DNA of 64,000 nt from positions 2,612,856 through 2,676,855 of the forward strand of contig KN832555.1 in assembly GCA_000827205.1 (NCBI GenBank), read 5' to 3'. The notes below the pieces were generated by a model, which saw only the letters and a list, made by a program, of their open reading frames with translations, was not told the origin of the DNA and made no database searches. Both the position numbers and the translations under genes were made by a program. Positions 42,518-53,937 of the stretch are shown one piece after another. This DNA comes from Plicaturopsis crispa FD-325 SS-3. Its lineage: Eukaryota > Basidiomycota > Agaricomycetes > Amylocorticiales > Amylocorticiaceae. How positions within the stretch are numbered: the first letter of the stretch is position 1; every line of letters begins with the position of its first letter.

Positions 42518-42719
42518 ACGAATACCCAGACTGCGTGCTTGGTCAAAAGGTGGGTGTGCTTATGTTTTGAACGATTTCAACTTTCAGTCGACCTCAGATG
42601 GCATTTCTGTACCATAGCGCGGAATTCAATTGGGCCAAAGCCGATGTGAGAATCCCGATCCATTCTTCTTCACGATCTCACAAAACTCACGCCGCAAGAC
42701 GACTCCGGGCAATCAATAA

Positions 42720-43756
42720 TCAAGGTTTCCTCGAGAACCGTCTCCACATATACCCCAACACCCACACCCTAGGCACCCACCGCAAAACCCCAAATACCCA
42801 CGCACTCCCCCCCAGCGTCACATACACAGGCGGCTTGCTTGCCAACGCCTTCGCCGCCACCCTCTCCGCAAACACGTCCGTATCCATCGCGCCGCCCGTC
42901 TGGCTCAAGTTGACGCGAGCGCGAATCTGCTCGAAGTAGCCGGAGTATAGCGAGTCGGGAGGCAGCGTGTAGTGGCAGTGCAGGGAATTGTGGTGGTGGG
43001 ATATGTGCGATTTGACGGCGCCTGGCGCGACCAGCATCACGTCGATGTTGAACGGTTTGCATTCCATCCAGAGGACCTCCGTAATCGTGTGGAGCGCGGA
43101 CTTGGAGGCTGCGTAGATGCCGTCCCATGGGGTTGGTCTAATGCATTAGGAAGGAACACGCGTTGAGGTTCGGGGACGATGGAGGAAAAGGGAAAGGGAA
43201 AGGGGAAGGGAGACTGACGTGTTGCCTACGATGGATCCGATGTTGATGATGAGCCCGCTCTTGCGTGCGGCCATGGAGGGGATGACTGCTTTCGCGACGC
43301 GGAGAGCGGAGAATGTGTTCGTGTCGAAGGTTTGCTTGACATGCTCGATGGGAATGTCGATCATTGCACCTGAATGAGACATAAGCGATCGTCCGGAATG
43401 AACAACCATGCGAGGGGTGGTATTCACCAATAGAAATTAGTATCCCAGCGTTGTTGACGACAATGTCGATCTTCCCCTCCTTCTGCAAGACAGTCTGAAC
43501 GGCGGCGAGGACACTCTCGTCGCTCGTCACATCCAGGGCCAGTTTCTCGATGTTGGCGTGTGTGAATCCCTCCACGGACTCCACCTTTCGAGAGGTAGCG
43601 TACACCTTACATCCCTGCTCAGCAAACTGCTCACATCTGCACACCGCAGTGAGTCACAGTCGGACTTAGATCTACCACCAAGGATATGACTTACAGGTGA
43701 AACCCAATCCCACCCCGAGAGCATCCCGTGACGAGAACGACCTTGCTAGATACCAT
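42720..43756 (-). CDS. Short-chain dehydrogenase/reductase, Ayr1-like
   Basis: This is a classical SDR with a Rossmann fold. The start at 43756 reads MVSSKVVLVTGCSRGGIGFH, a TGxxxGxG-type cofactor loop. Then come CKVYATSRKVESVEGF (an arginine after beta-2 that favours NADPH), LALDVTSDESV, and NNAGI. The catalytic serine lies near INIGSIVGN and the YxxxK is YAASK in PTPWDGIYAASKSALHTITE. The C-terminal part (PFNIDVMLVAPGAVKSHI) and a tail with a hydrophobic segment (WVFGVLRWVPRVWVLGYMW) match yeast Ayr1, a 1-acyl-dihydroxyacetone-phosphate reductase of lipid droplets and ER. Substrate assignment is by family resemblance only. Four exons are read with short introns. The gene appears intact. The PAP2-type neighbour also points to lipid metabolism, but adjacency alone does not prove a link. 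Confidence 0.85.
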
Positions 43757-44048
43757 GGTATATCGAAGCTGAGCAGGTCTACTTATGGAGCATCTGTATT
43801 ACGGTGGAATTTCTGTCAGCTTATACGAAATATAGTATGGGGGCGGCGGGATAACATAATCCCCATCGGTTATGCCCCAATCCCCGCAGCGTTGAACGAA
43901 AGTAAATACGCAACCTCAAATCGACCCTAAATAGGCGGGAGATGATCGACTCACCGAGCACTGTGTTTGTTGAGGGAACGAGGTCCTGAAAACTCACTCG
44001 CCGTAGGACCAGCCATAATCTCTGCTCGCTGTATTCGCATTGGGTCCT

Positions 44049-44648
44049 CTACAGGTATTCGTGCACCATCCGCTCCAGCGTCCGTCCACGATCATCGAGT
44101 CCATTCGTCCACAGCGCAAACCACACCGAAGCGAATGCGAGCCCATATGAACACCCGACGATGACTTGGAGCCACGTGTGGTGCCCGAGCCAGACACGCG
44201 ACATTGCTATGAGGCCTGCCCATGGCACGACGATTAAGGGAGGGATGATTCGTGTCGTGGTTCCGGAGGGAAGTGAGGTGTGGATTGGCAGGTAGGCGCA
44301 TGCGAGGGGGATGTATGATGCGTAGTATGTGATTGTCGCGGAATGCGTGCTGGGCATGCTGGTTGCGCGAACATCAAAATCAGGTTAAAGGTTGTATAAC
44401 GGTATGAGGACGCACCCATAAGATATCTTATGCTGACTTGGATGAGCCGGTCGAGGTTGGCGGATGAATCTTTTGATCAGCTTGACAGACATGGAACACG
44501 CGACACCACCGACGCAGAAATACAGGACTCCAGACGACTTGGTATAGAGTAGTACGCAGGCGGTCAAGCCAGTAACTGTCAGGTTCGTCTGGGAATTGGC
44601 TAGAATGTAAGGCTTGATGCATGGGGACGCGAGAAAATCATGCAACAT
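44049..44648 (-). CDS. PAP2-superfamily lipid phosphatase
   Basis: Two exons join at an intron near 44358-44410. The signature motifs are in order: KLIKRFIRQPRP (K-x6-RP motif), GMPSTHSATITYYASYI (PSGH-type motif, here PSTHS), and SRVWLGHHTWLQVIVGCSYG (SR-x5-H motif). These make the vanadium haloperoxidase-type active site that hydrolyses lipid phosphates or pyrophosphates, usually at the ER or Golgi membrane. Four to five membrane segments are visible. The exact substrate (phosphatidate, dolichyl pyrophosphate or isoprenoid diphosphate) cannot be told. The start is uncertain. The ATG at 44648 is in frame, but a gtatgt donor to ctag acceptor would instead join NSQTNLTV to upstream exons reaching back toward 45000. 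The catalytic part is complete. Confidence 0.72.
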
Positions 44649-45216
44649 ACCCTGTCAAGAAAACCCAGCCACCAGGGTCGTCTCCATGGAGCTGATTCCG
44701 ACATTTGACGGTACAGTAGGTTAAAACCTTTTCGAGAGTTCCCGGACGGTAGACTACAATCCCGTTCTGTTATGAAGATCAATGAAACCGGCTGGACGTT
44801 ACGCTGCAGCACTCACGGACTTGTAAAGTGGTACCGTCGCGTCGCGTTTGCCAGTTACCGAATTGAACGCGTTTCTCTCGACAAAGTAGTAGTTCCTCGC
44901 GGTCCCTCGCTCCAGCAAGGCAGCAGGACGTGTAGCAAAACACGCACGACGGTGACGGTAGAAACAGTATACCTTGACCAATGACAAGAGCCAACTCCGA
45001 GTCGGATATGTTTTGAGTCTTGACCACTTGCCATCACGTGGTCAGCCGCAATGGTACTCGGCTTGTGGTCGGCCACCGTGAGCGCCTTCGGTTCCCCACT
45101 TTCTTGTTCAAACGTTCACGACTGCGGACTCTTGGGTCTTGTCATCTATCCAGTGCCACCAACTCCCTTTCTTTACTTTCCTATCCCTCTCTGCTCTCTC
45201 TGCTGTCCCGCTTTGA
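44649..45216. other. Region 5' of the PAP2 gene
   Basis: May contain upstream exons of the PAP2 gene on the minus strand: RNYYFVERNAFNSVTGKRDA, then a splice to NGIVVYRPGTLEKVLTY, keeps frame into HGDDPGGWVFLTANSQ. It also holds the promoter of the PI-PLC-like gene, with a pyrimidine-rich leader before 45217. Confidence 0.4.
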
Positions 45217-46524
45217 ATGCTTTTCTCCAAGTCCCATCTCGCGCAGGTCGCGCTTTCATTGTTCTCCGCCTGCTTAGCCGTCCAGGGCGCTTCCGTAGAA
45301 CGTCGAGCGACGACCTGCAATGGCCAAGCCAGCCTATGCGATCGTAGCTACGGGAATGTCACTTTCGTTGGAGCACACGACTCGTATGCCATTGGCACCA
45401 ACAACCGTGAGTCGCTATACAGATTGTAGCGCTTGGAATAATGTTTGCTGACCACTGGGTATAACCGTGTAGTCGCCGTAAATCAGGACCAAAACAGTGA
45501 GCAGAATCCATGTATCTGCGATGCGCGTAGTTGACAATGTTGGCAGTCACACAACAGCTCAACGATGGGATCCGCATGCTGCAAATGCAGGCCCATAACA
45601 ATAGTGGCACTATCACCCTATGCCACACGAGCTGCTCGCTTTTCAACGGTGGTACACTAGCGGACTACCTTGCGACAGGTAAATACAAGGAAATCCATTA
45701 ACTGAGGGGATTTGTTTGACGTCATATATAGTGAAAAAATGGATGGACGCCAACCCAAACGAAGTCCTCACACTCCTGATCGTAAACAGCGACGACCTCC
45801 CGCCCTCCCAATACGCGTCTGTATTCCAGGCAGCGGGCCTCGACACCCTCTCGTATGCACCCAGCTCCTCCGCAGTGACCGCAGCCAACTGGCCCACCCT
45901 CGGCTCCATGATCGACAGCGGCAAGCGCCTCGTGACCTTCATGGACGCATCGGCCGACTTCACCTCCGTGCCCTACATCATCGACGAGTTCACCAACGTC
46001 TGGGAGACCGCCTTCGACGTCACCGACACGACGTTCGACTGCAACGTCAACCGCACGAAGGGCGACTCGTCGACGCAGATGTACCTCATCAACCACTTCC
46101 TCGACCAGCTCGTCTTTGGACAGCCGACGCCGAATGTGGACCAGGCGAACGTTACTAACGCTGCTAGTGGCGTAGGCAGCCTCGGTACGCAATTGTTGAC
46201 GTGCCAGGCCTCGCAGGGCAGGAACCCCAACTTCATGCTCGTGGACGTGCGTGTTTCGTCGTTATTTATAGCTGTGTAGCGGCCGCTAATATGTACACGC
46301 AGTTCTACGAATATGGCGGCGGATCCGTATTCGAAGTCGCAGCATCGGCGAACGGCGTCACGTATAGCCCTGCATCGCCTATTGCGACCCCGGTCTCGGC
46401 ATCCTCGACCTCGAGCAGCTCGTCCTCTTCCGCGAGGCAAGGGCTACAGCAGAGTGGTTCGCTGTGGGCTGCTACGCTGACAGTGGGCGTGACTGTTGCC
46501 CTCGCGGCGTTGAACGTAGTGTAA
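45217..46524 (+). CDS. Secreted PI-PLC-like phosphodiesterase, GPI-anchored
   Basis: The start at 45217 gives MLFSKSHLAQVALSLFSACL, a signal peptide. The mature protein has CDRSYGNVTFVGAHDSYAIG, which includes the first catalytic-type histidine of PLC-like phosphodiesterases, and then LNDGIRMLQMQAHNNSGTIT and LCHTSCSLFNGGTLADYLAT with the second. Further on are WMDANPNEVLTLLIVNSDD and ITSVPYII-type segments, and a conserved NFMLVDFYEYGGGSVFEVAA. The C-terminus is Ser-rich then hydrophobic (SLWAATLTVGVTVALAALNV), a GPI-anchor signal. Several short introns are inferred near the 5' end (around 45407-45550 and 45680-45730). This family is widespread in fungal cell walls, with unclear substrate. 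Cysteines suggest disulfides. The gene looks intact. Confidence 0.82.
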
Positions 46525-46715
46525 TGAGAGGGTGTGGTTTGGGCGTATTCATTCATCTATGGACTTTTCTCTCTAGATAGAGCATTTAGGGACCCTTTAA
46601 TTCAATGGACAAACGGACACTGCTTTGCTATCACCTATTCACCCACACATGCAAGGGACTGTCATTGAGCATAGTATGTACCCACCAAGCAAAACATCTA
46701 CGGGGAATACTATGA

Positions 46716-48007
46716 CTACCTCTTCCTCTCGATCTTCCACTTGTACACCCTCGGTTTCCAAGTCTTCTCATCCACGCCCTTCGAGCCCGAGCCCGACTTC
46801 GACGCCCGTCCACCCCTCGCGTCCAGCTCGTCCTCGTCCGTCTCATCCCCATCGTCGTCGCTCCCCTCGACCTTCTCCGCGCCCCGCAGTTTCTGCCGCC
46901 CGCCCTTCCCCATCATCAGCCGCTGCATCTCGAGCTCGCGCTCGGCGTAGCGGAGTTGCGTGTCCCGGAATAGGCGAGCGGAGAGCTCTTTTAGGAGGTG
47001 CTTGCGGTGGTGCTGGTTCCGACGCGTAGGTGGGTGAGTGGTAGGGTGACAAGTGGGAGGAGAGGGACTTACGAGAGCGGAGGCCTTTCGTTCCTCCTCG
47101 AGCTCTTCGGCATCTTGTTGGGTGTGCTCGGACTGTGCGTCGGTTCTCCGTTTCTTCCCCTTTTTCTTTTCGTCTGGCAGTTTCCATCCCAAATCTAATG
47201 GTGTCTCCGTTGTAGCATCCATATCTACGTCCTCATTCACACCTGATGATGATTTACGTTTCTCTTGAGCGTACTTTCGTGCTGTAGGAATAGAAATACT
47301 TGGTGAGATGCACAAGTCGCGACATATGAAATGCTGCGTACCATCATCTTTACTATCCACAAACACAATGTGCGTCGGCTTGCGAGAATTTCGGGCCTTG
47401 CGTTTGCCTTTCGGTGCAGATATAACACCTGCGTCTCGCAGAATCTCCAGTTCCTCCTCGTCAAGCCCCTCCTCTTCGTCTCCGCCGTCCTCATCTTTCG
47501 ACGCTATGGGTCTTATGAGGTCAGCAAGCGTCATGAGTTGACTCTTGATTTTGTCAATTTTCTAGAAGATAGGTTAGTGGGGAATGCAAAACGGACGAGA
47601 TGGGGCACACCTTGAGACCTGCGGTCCTCATAGTCCGGACATAATTCTCATCCTGCGTCTTCAGGATCTTCACAATATCCGTTGGCAGAGACTGATTCCC
47701 TCTATCCTTAACATGTACACCGCCCTGCACCTCACCGTTATTACACCCTTCTCCACTCAACTGCGATTAACCAGACCAAACTCACCTGCGTCCCCTCCTT
47801 CGTCATGGAAAAGTAAAACTCATCCTTATTCCTCTCCGCGGCCTTCTGCTGCAGCCGGGTGAGGCGGTCCTGCTTGGAGTGGTAGTCGCGGGCGCGTTGG
47901 ACGTAGTCGGCGTGTTTCTCTAGGATGCCTAGTTTTGAGCGGCTGGCGAGCTGGGAGCGCTCTTTGTGGTTGCGCCTGTGCAGCGAATTTCGTAGGGAGG
48001 AAGTCAT
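46716..48007 (-). CDS. UTP11: U3 snoRNA-associated protein UTP11
   Basis: This is a component of the small-subunit processome that matures 18S rRNA in the nucleolus. The start at 48007 gives [20 protein letters not shown], then [20 protein letters not shown] and [18 protein letters not shown], the strongly conserved UTP11 start. After an intron come [40 protein letters not shown] and QLMTLADLI, then an acidic insert and the [10 protein letters not shown] block. The C-terminal half has [40 protein letters not shown] and the ending [14 protein letters not shown]. This C-terminal block is the family hallmark. Four or five exons are read. The long acidic spacers are typical for fungi. The stop is at 46716-46718. 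Confidence 0.95.
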
Positions 48008-48235
48008 TTTGGCGGACGAGAGAGGGTTCAGGAAGTACTACAGAACGGAGGTACGACTCTAAGGAGAGACTCAGACTAGTTCGCGACCCAAATTTGCTCA
48101 AAAGTGGCGGCGAGTGGCGGGCGAAATCGGATCTCCGAGGTCCGACTTGACGATTTTCACCACCGCATTTCGATCCAATTGTGCTTTTTCGGTCTCAATC
48201 TCTACCACATTCTCTGTCCTCTCGTCCGAAAAGAA

Positions 48236-49381
48236 ATGAGTTTCCAGCATTTCAGACTCGGCGAATTGGCCATGGCGCAGCCGCTGCCGCCCCATCTTAC
48301 CCAACAACATCCCATCAATATCGCGAATCCGCAGCCTCCTCAGCCGCCCAGTGGCGCGCACACACACCCCTCGTCGTCTGCCTCGAAGGCGCCGTATGGG
48401 GCTGGGGACACCGAGGACGGGTATACGCTCGTATTTCCGTCTTTGGACGCTTTCTATGCCTGGCGCGCGCACGAGGAGGAGACGCAGGTGGTCGAGTTCG
48501 TTAAGGGCGATACGCACGGGAGCAAGGCCGTCCCCCCGCGATTCAAAGACCACACGAAGCTCGTGTGCGCACGGCACTCGCGCAGTGGGAGGAAGAAATA
48601 CGTGAAGAAGCACCCGGAGCGCGTTAGGAAGGTCCCTAGCCGCAAGGTACGTGCGCTTACTCGTATATCCGCTTGCACCTCCTGTCAAAAGTGTTGGCTT
48701 ACGGTGGGGGATCATAGCTTGAAGGCCAAGGATGCCCGGCGTCTATCTCTTTCAAAACTTATTTTGACACTGAGGAAGTCCGTGCATGCTGTGAGTACTT
48801 GCTAACGAGCGCTTGCCTGTTTATTTTATTTACTACTCGTCTTCACAGATGTCAACCAGCACTCCCACGAGATTGGACCTGCGAATTTCCCATTCACACG
48901 GCGCGGTCGCAAAGCTGTCGCAGATAATGAGAAGGGCACAAAACGACCCAGAGCCGACGGTGGCTCATCTACGCCCCCTCCCCCCAGTGCGGGCCCTTCG
49001 TCCGTAGCTCCCTCCCACCCTCCTGCATATGCCCCGATGATGGCAGCACCTCCCCAAGCCTATCCCCCGCCTTCCCAACACTTTGTGAACCCGCAGCAAC
49101 CGCCCAACAGTCTCGCCGTCTCTCAAGATCGTTGGGACCGCATGGCGGTGCTTTTCAGCTCGATACGGGAGAACGCCCGCGCATTCGAGTACCCCGGGCC
49201 TAGCGTTGTCGCACTCGAGAGCGTCCTGATCAGGCTGTACCTCGAAACGCCTGTGGGGCAGTCCGCACAGCAGCCACCCGGTATGCAGCCTCAAGCGATG
49301 CAAAACCAGAACCCCGGCGGGAGCGCGAGTGCTCATGGGTTGAATGGGAATGGGATGGCTAGCAACGCGGAGGGCTCGTAG
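48236..49381 (+). CDS. FAR1/WRKY-GCM1-like zinc-finger protein (putative DNA-binding)
   Basis: The start at 48236 gives MSFQHFRLGELAMAQPLPPH. An N-terminal Pro-rich segment is followed by GYTLVFPSLDAFYAWRAHEE and then a basic run (HSRSGRKKYVKKHPERVRK). After splicing at ccgcaag|gtacgt and gtgcatgct|gtgagt the protein continues LEGQGCPASISFKTYFDTEE, VRACYVNQHSHEIG. The spaced Cys residues (LVCARH, GCPA) and HSH pair form the C-C-H-H set of FAR1/WRKY-GCM1 type zinc domains, which derive from Mutator-like transposases in plants. The C-terminal tail is Pro/Gln-rich with one helix, DRWDRMAVLFSSIRENARAF. I infer DNA binding; no target is known. I saw no transposase domain, so this is a stand-alone DNA-binding module. 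Confidence 0.6.
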
Positions 49382-49730
49382 ACTGGTAGAAGTTTAAGTA
49401 TATTGTGTTTCTCTTTCCCCCTATCCCTTGTATCTTGTTAGTCCTCCGTCGCGTCTTTTTATGCTGCCTCTTCTAATTCTGGTTTATGAGCTTGTAGTAA
49501 TTGCCCCCAGTATCTCTTCTCTCTGTAGATGGACGTTTTTCGCAGTATTTCTTGTGCTCTCTACATATGACCTCCTTTATCGCAAGTATGTCGTCCAAAA
49601 ACAGATTTAAAGCTCTGATCGAGATTCTGTGGATTGTCGCGTGGTGGAATCATCTCGGAGTGGACGCTGCTTCCGTGCCACTTGCTCTCCTTACTCTCGT
49701 TCCCTTGTTCCTCCTTTACTCTCAGATCGT
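49382..49730. other. Intergenic, 5' of LSB5-like gene
   Basis: Pyrimidine-rich leader and 3' UTR of the upstream gene. No further feature seen. Confidence 0.4.
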
Positions 49731-51728
49731 ATGTCGGGGTACTCTGGCTTTGCAAAGCAAGTCCAGTCGGCCTTCAACCGCGAGAAACCCCATGTCTGTG
49801 CTTTCTGCGGCTTGATCGAGAGATAAGCTGACGATCTCCGACCACCGGCAGTCGTCTATTACAGACTGGGTCACTATCCTCACCTCCCCGGGCTATGAAG
49901 ATGAGGCATACGACGGGTGCGTAGCAATATACACTTGACTATGGAGTGTTCTGTCTAACCTCCGATTAGGATCCCCGAGTTGGTTGACTCGATAAACCTC
50001 CAGGCGGCATCTGGGTGCGTATCGCGATAGCTTATAGAATTACGGCGGAATCAACATCGCCCTCTGTGAATCGTAGGCCCACAGAAGCCTCCAGAGCTCT
50101 GCGCAAGAAGCTCAAGCACGGAGACTCGCACCAGCAGTACAGAGCCCTCGTTGTTCGTGGCGTCTTCCCCGCTTTGGGCCGTAAGCGTCCTTATCTGACG
50201 CCCGAAATAGATCCTCAAAGCGCTCGTCGAAAACTGCGGCCACAAGTTCCAGAGTGCGTCCCGTCTCACATTTGTTGCGGATATACGAGAGACCGACTAT
50301 TACTCCAGCGACGTTTGCGGACGGCCAGCTGACCGACGCGCTCAAGACGCTGGCACAGGACCCGGGGACTGACCATAAGGTCAAGAAGAAGCTCATCGCT
50401 GTGCTCGCGTCTTGGAACAACCAGTTCAAAAACGACCCTTCGATGACCTTGGTAGCAGGCCTGTATAAACAATGCAGGCCCGCCGATCGGAGGTCTGTTC
50501 CCCCAGACCTGAGTTTGTTCGCCCCGGATCCAGAGACCGTGAGGAGGCAGTTGGAGAAAGAGGAGGCTAAGAAGAAAGCAAAGGCTGAGAAAGAGGAAGC
50601 GAAAGAAAGGGCTCGGCGGGAGGAGGAAGAGGCAAGAAAGAGACGCGAGAGGGAGAAGAGAAACAAGGGAAAGACAAGGGCTCCGTTCGATTTTGAAAAG
50701 GTGCGCGTGTGCAGTCTACTATCTATACATGAAGGTACTCACAATGGGCAGGAAAAACCAAATGTACTATCATCTATTGCAAATGCCTCGCAAGCATCCA
50801 GCAATCTAGTCAACGCTATCACTGTGAGATCGTCCCCTTCACTTCATTTCTGTAGAAACTAAAATATAGTTCGATAGCTTGTGAATCCTGAGGCAGACAG
50901 CCTTCAGACGAATACCCGTGTACAGGAATGTCTGACCAGAGCAAAACAATCGCGGAAACAGATTGTGCGATACATTCAAGTGCGGCGCATTTCATTGTTA
51001 CATAAGTACTGCATTATGCTCATCTACCTCGGCTATAGCTTGTCGAGAACGAAGAACTAATCGGTACTCTCATCGAAACCAACGAACGGATAATTGCCGC
51101 CCTAGAGATGTATGACCAAGTATGTGTTTTCGTTCACGCTTACGCATCACAGCGATTCCTTACGGTCCAATTTCCAGCTCTCTTCACCGACCCCAGCAAA
51201 TGTGTCAGACATTACTAAGGGTCTCGCCGCCGCCAATATTGATCTCCCAGAACGGGAGGTTGACAAACTACAGGAGCGACAGCGCACAGCAGTTGAACGG
51301 GCAAGACGGGACGGAACCATTGGTCGCGGCAAGGGAAAAGAGGATCCTTACGCAGACCTACAGGATCTTAGCTTTGGGCCATTGGGCGCTGACCAAAGGT
51401 CTGAACTTTTTTACACTCCCAATAAAGTGGTTCGTCGACTGACGCATGTTTCCCGTATAGAAACCTCCCGCCGCCATTGGATCCCACCGCCCCCTCCGGA
51501 GGAAACTCCTACGAAGACCGCGGGTCCCTCTCAGATTTCAGCGACTACGAGTCATCTGATGAAGAGACGCACAAGCAGGCCTCGACGTCGAATGCACGCA
51601 GAGCGTACGTTGATGTTTCGGATGACGAGAGCGAGGAGAGGGCACATTCACGAGCCCAGGCAAGTGGGGTGCAACGCGGAGCACTTGTCGACGTCGAGGA
51701 CCCCTTTGCGGATCCATTCGCGGGATAG
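49731..51728 (+). CDS. LSB5-like VHS and GAT domain endocytic adaptor
   Basis: The ATG at 49731 gives MSGYSGFAKQVQSAFNREKP. After an intron come HSSITDWVTILTSPGYEDEA and IPELVDSINLQAASGPTEAS, then RALRKKLKHGDSHQQYRALV and ILKALVENCGHKFQSAFADE. These make a VHS domain, the first fold of adaptors that sort ubiquitinated cargo. A charged coiled coil follows (EKEEAKKKAKAEKEEAKERA). Next is a GAT-like three-helix part (SLQTNTRVQECLTRAKQSRK, QLVENEELIGTLIETNERII). The C-terminus is acidic and ends VDVEDPFADPFAG, a DPF-type clathrin/AP2-binding tail. This order (VHS, coiled coil, GAT, acidic DPF) matches yeast Lsb5 and metazoan GGA/TOM1 relatives, which act in actin-linked endocytosis. About seven short introns are inferred. 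The call on domains is firm; the ortholog name is less so. Confidence 0.78.
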
Positions 51729-52269
51729 TTGCCTGGACGCGGTATCGTGGAGCGGGCACGGATGGAGAAATGTAGGGAGATGTAAGGCACACCATTTGTA
51801 TCTGTCATTTTTATCTATGCTGCGAATGTACGCTCCGAAGTTCCTAAAGTACTATGTAAAGTATACCAGACCTATACACGAGCGGTTATTGGGGCCCAAC
51901 TTTCGTCTCAATTCGCCTTCCTCTGTCAAACCTCTGCCAGACTTTGGAAAAGACCGACGGTTATACTCTAGGTGGTCCTCATGCCCTCCCTCCTCTTGCG
52001 CTCTCGCCAGCCACCTCGAGCTCTGGACTCTGAGCCATTTCTTAACACCGCGGCGAACACCCCTGTCTGTCGCAAAACACGTGGTATGAACAGGGAAGTC
52101 GCTGCAGCAGCGAACTCGACACCCAACGACGACCACTATCATCAACCCGCGGATTATGCACAGTTGACCTTATTGAAGAACGTATCAATAAGAGGTGCAG
52201 TTACTGCTTGATCAATTTTCAGAGAGGATATGAACTAAAAGGACGCTCTTCGCTTCACAGACATCGGCC
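51729..52269. other. Intergenic between LSB5-like and RING genes
   Basis: About 540 bp. Open stretches in all frames without family resemblance. Holds the promoter of the RING gene. Confidence 0.4.
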
Positions 52270-53722
52270 ATGCTCCGAGCTCTCGTTTTTGTCGTCTTTC
52301 TGCTCGCATTTGTGACCGAGATAGAGTCTCATCCAGTCGATTTCATTCGTCGATTTTCGGCCTCTTCGAGCACAGAGAAGAGCTGGATATGGGGTTGGGC
52401 CTGGGGAGCTGAATCAGAAGTCTCCGTCGTCGACCGTTCACCCCCTCTCACTTTCGCGTCGCGGCCTGCTACATTCGGGCCTGACCTTTCTGGTCCCCTC
52501 CTTGGCTATGTTATACCCCTCTCCTCTTTCACTCGTCCTTGCGACCAGGATGATACCGATATCGACATCGACTCCAATCTCGGCTGTCCGAAGCTTTGTG
52601 TCGTAGGCCCTCACGAGCCCGAGAGAAATGAGAGGTGGATCGCGTTGGTCCAAAGAGGCGATTGCCCGTTTGTAGCAAAGGTTAGGGAGGCCCAGAGATT
52701 GGGTGCAGCGGGGGCAGTCGTTGGAGGGGATAGTGCGAACCCAGACGGGCTTGTGAATATGTATAGTCAAGGCAAGTACTAGCTCTTCGCATTTCATCCT
52801 TATTCATATTGACTTTCTGTGTTCAGAGGATGCATCCGATATCAGCATAATTTCAACGTACATCAAATACTCGGATTATACTGTCCTTTCATCTCTAATT
52901 GCGACATCTAATACCTCTCACTCTGGGTTGCGCACACTTTCCCTCCTCATCACATCCGATTACTCTTCCTGGGAATGGTATTCGTCAGTTCACTCCCTTT
53001 ATCTTCGCAATGTCGCGACTAATTGTTTGCATTCAGGCCCATTCTGACGTTCATGATCATTCTGCTTCTGCCATCCTCTTTAACATTCGCCACCCTCTTG
53101 ATCCACCGCGTTCGTGCAACACGCGCAGCACAACGCGACCGTGCACCGGAAGACATCGTCAGGAATCTTCCCTGGCGCGTGTGGACCGGAAAGGGATGGG
53201 AAAAGCACCAAGGTCCTCTCCCAGATCACGACACCCCGAGCACCGCCGATGTCGACCTGGAAGAAGGCTCTGCTGAATCGGAGGATGCCGCTTCATCGAC
53301 TCCTGTGAATCCGGCAACTTTGCCATGGTTCGAGACTCAGCTGGAGTGCGCGATATGTCTGTCCGAGTTCGAAAAGGGCGATCGCGTGAGGGTTCTTCCT
53401 TGCCATCATATCTTCCATGTTCAGGAAGTGGACGAGTGGCTGATCCACCGCAAGAAACTCGTAAGTAGAAAATACCCCTTCGTCTCTGCAGCCTGACTAA
53501 TCCATTCTCCTGCCCCAGTGTCCTGTCTGCAAAGCCGATGTGACGAGGCCACGCGATCTGGAGCCTCATAGCGTAGAGCAGGACGCACGAGCCGCTGCCG
53601 TCGAGGAACTTGCATCGGAGCCAGAGCCAATCCCCTTGTCCTCTACGCAACCCTCACGAACGCCGTCGCCCATCTCCGAGCGAACTCCACTTCTGCCTCA
53701 CAATGCCAATACCAGCAACTAA
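52270..53722 (+). CDS. PA-TM-RING-H2 ubiquitin ligase
   Basis: The ATG at 52270 opens a signal peptide ([20 protein letters not shown]). A lumenal protease-associated domain follows, with [20 protein letters not shown] and [19 protein letters not shown]. Then a membrane span ([20 protein letters not shown]) and a basic linker. The RING-H2 finger is [24 protein letters not shown], then [12 protein letters not shown] and CPVCKAD, with an intron (53461-53519) just before the last CxxC. The tail is acidic and Pro/Ser-rich, ending [12 protein letters not shown]. This is the RNF13/GRAIL architecture, E3 ligases of the endosome or vacuole membrane. Substrates are unknown. The gene is complete and the C-terminal tail might carry sorting signals. 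Confidence 0.9.
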
Positions 53723-53937
53723 GTTGTTGGTATTACCTCTTTCTTGTAATAGTTTTCCACATCATTTGGGATTGTATGTTATATTGTAGTACGCGAATAC
53801 TTGACTCCTCCGTTTGTCACCCCTCCCACCCATCAGGTCCCACCGCTTGCAGGCCCGGTCATGGATAGAACGATTGGTTGGACTCAACAACTGTATATTG
53901 TCCTGATAATCCATTGCACTACATATCCTGGGCATTA

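Noticed and set aside
45722-46192. Minus-strand 156-codon frame opposite the PI-PLC-like gene
   Set aside because: Composition (VEDV-like repeats) is an antisense artefact of the GC-rich coding exon.
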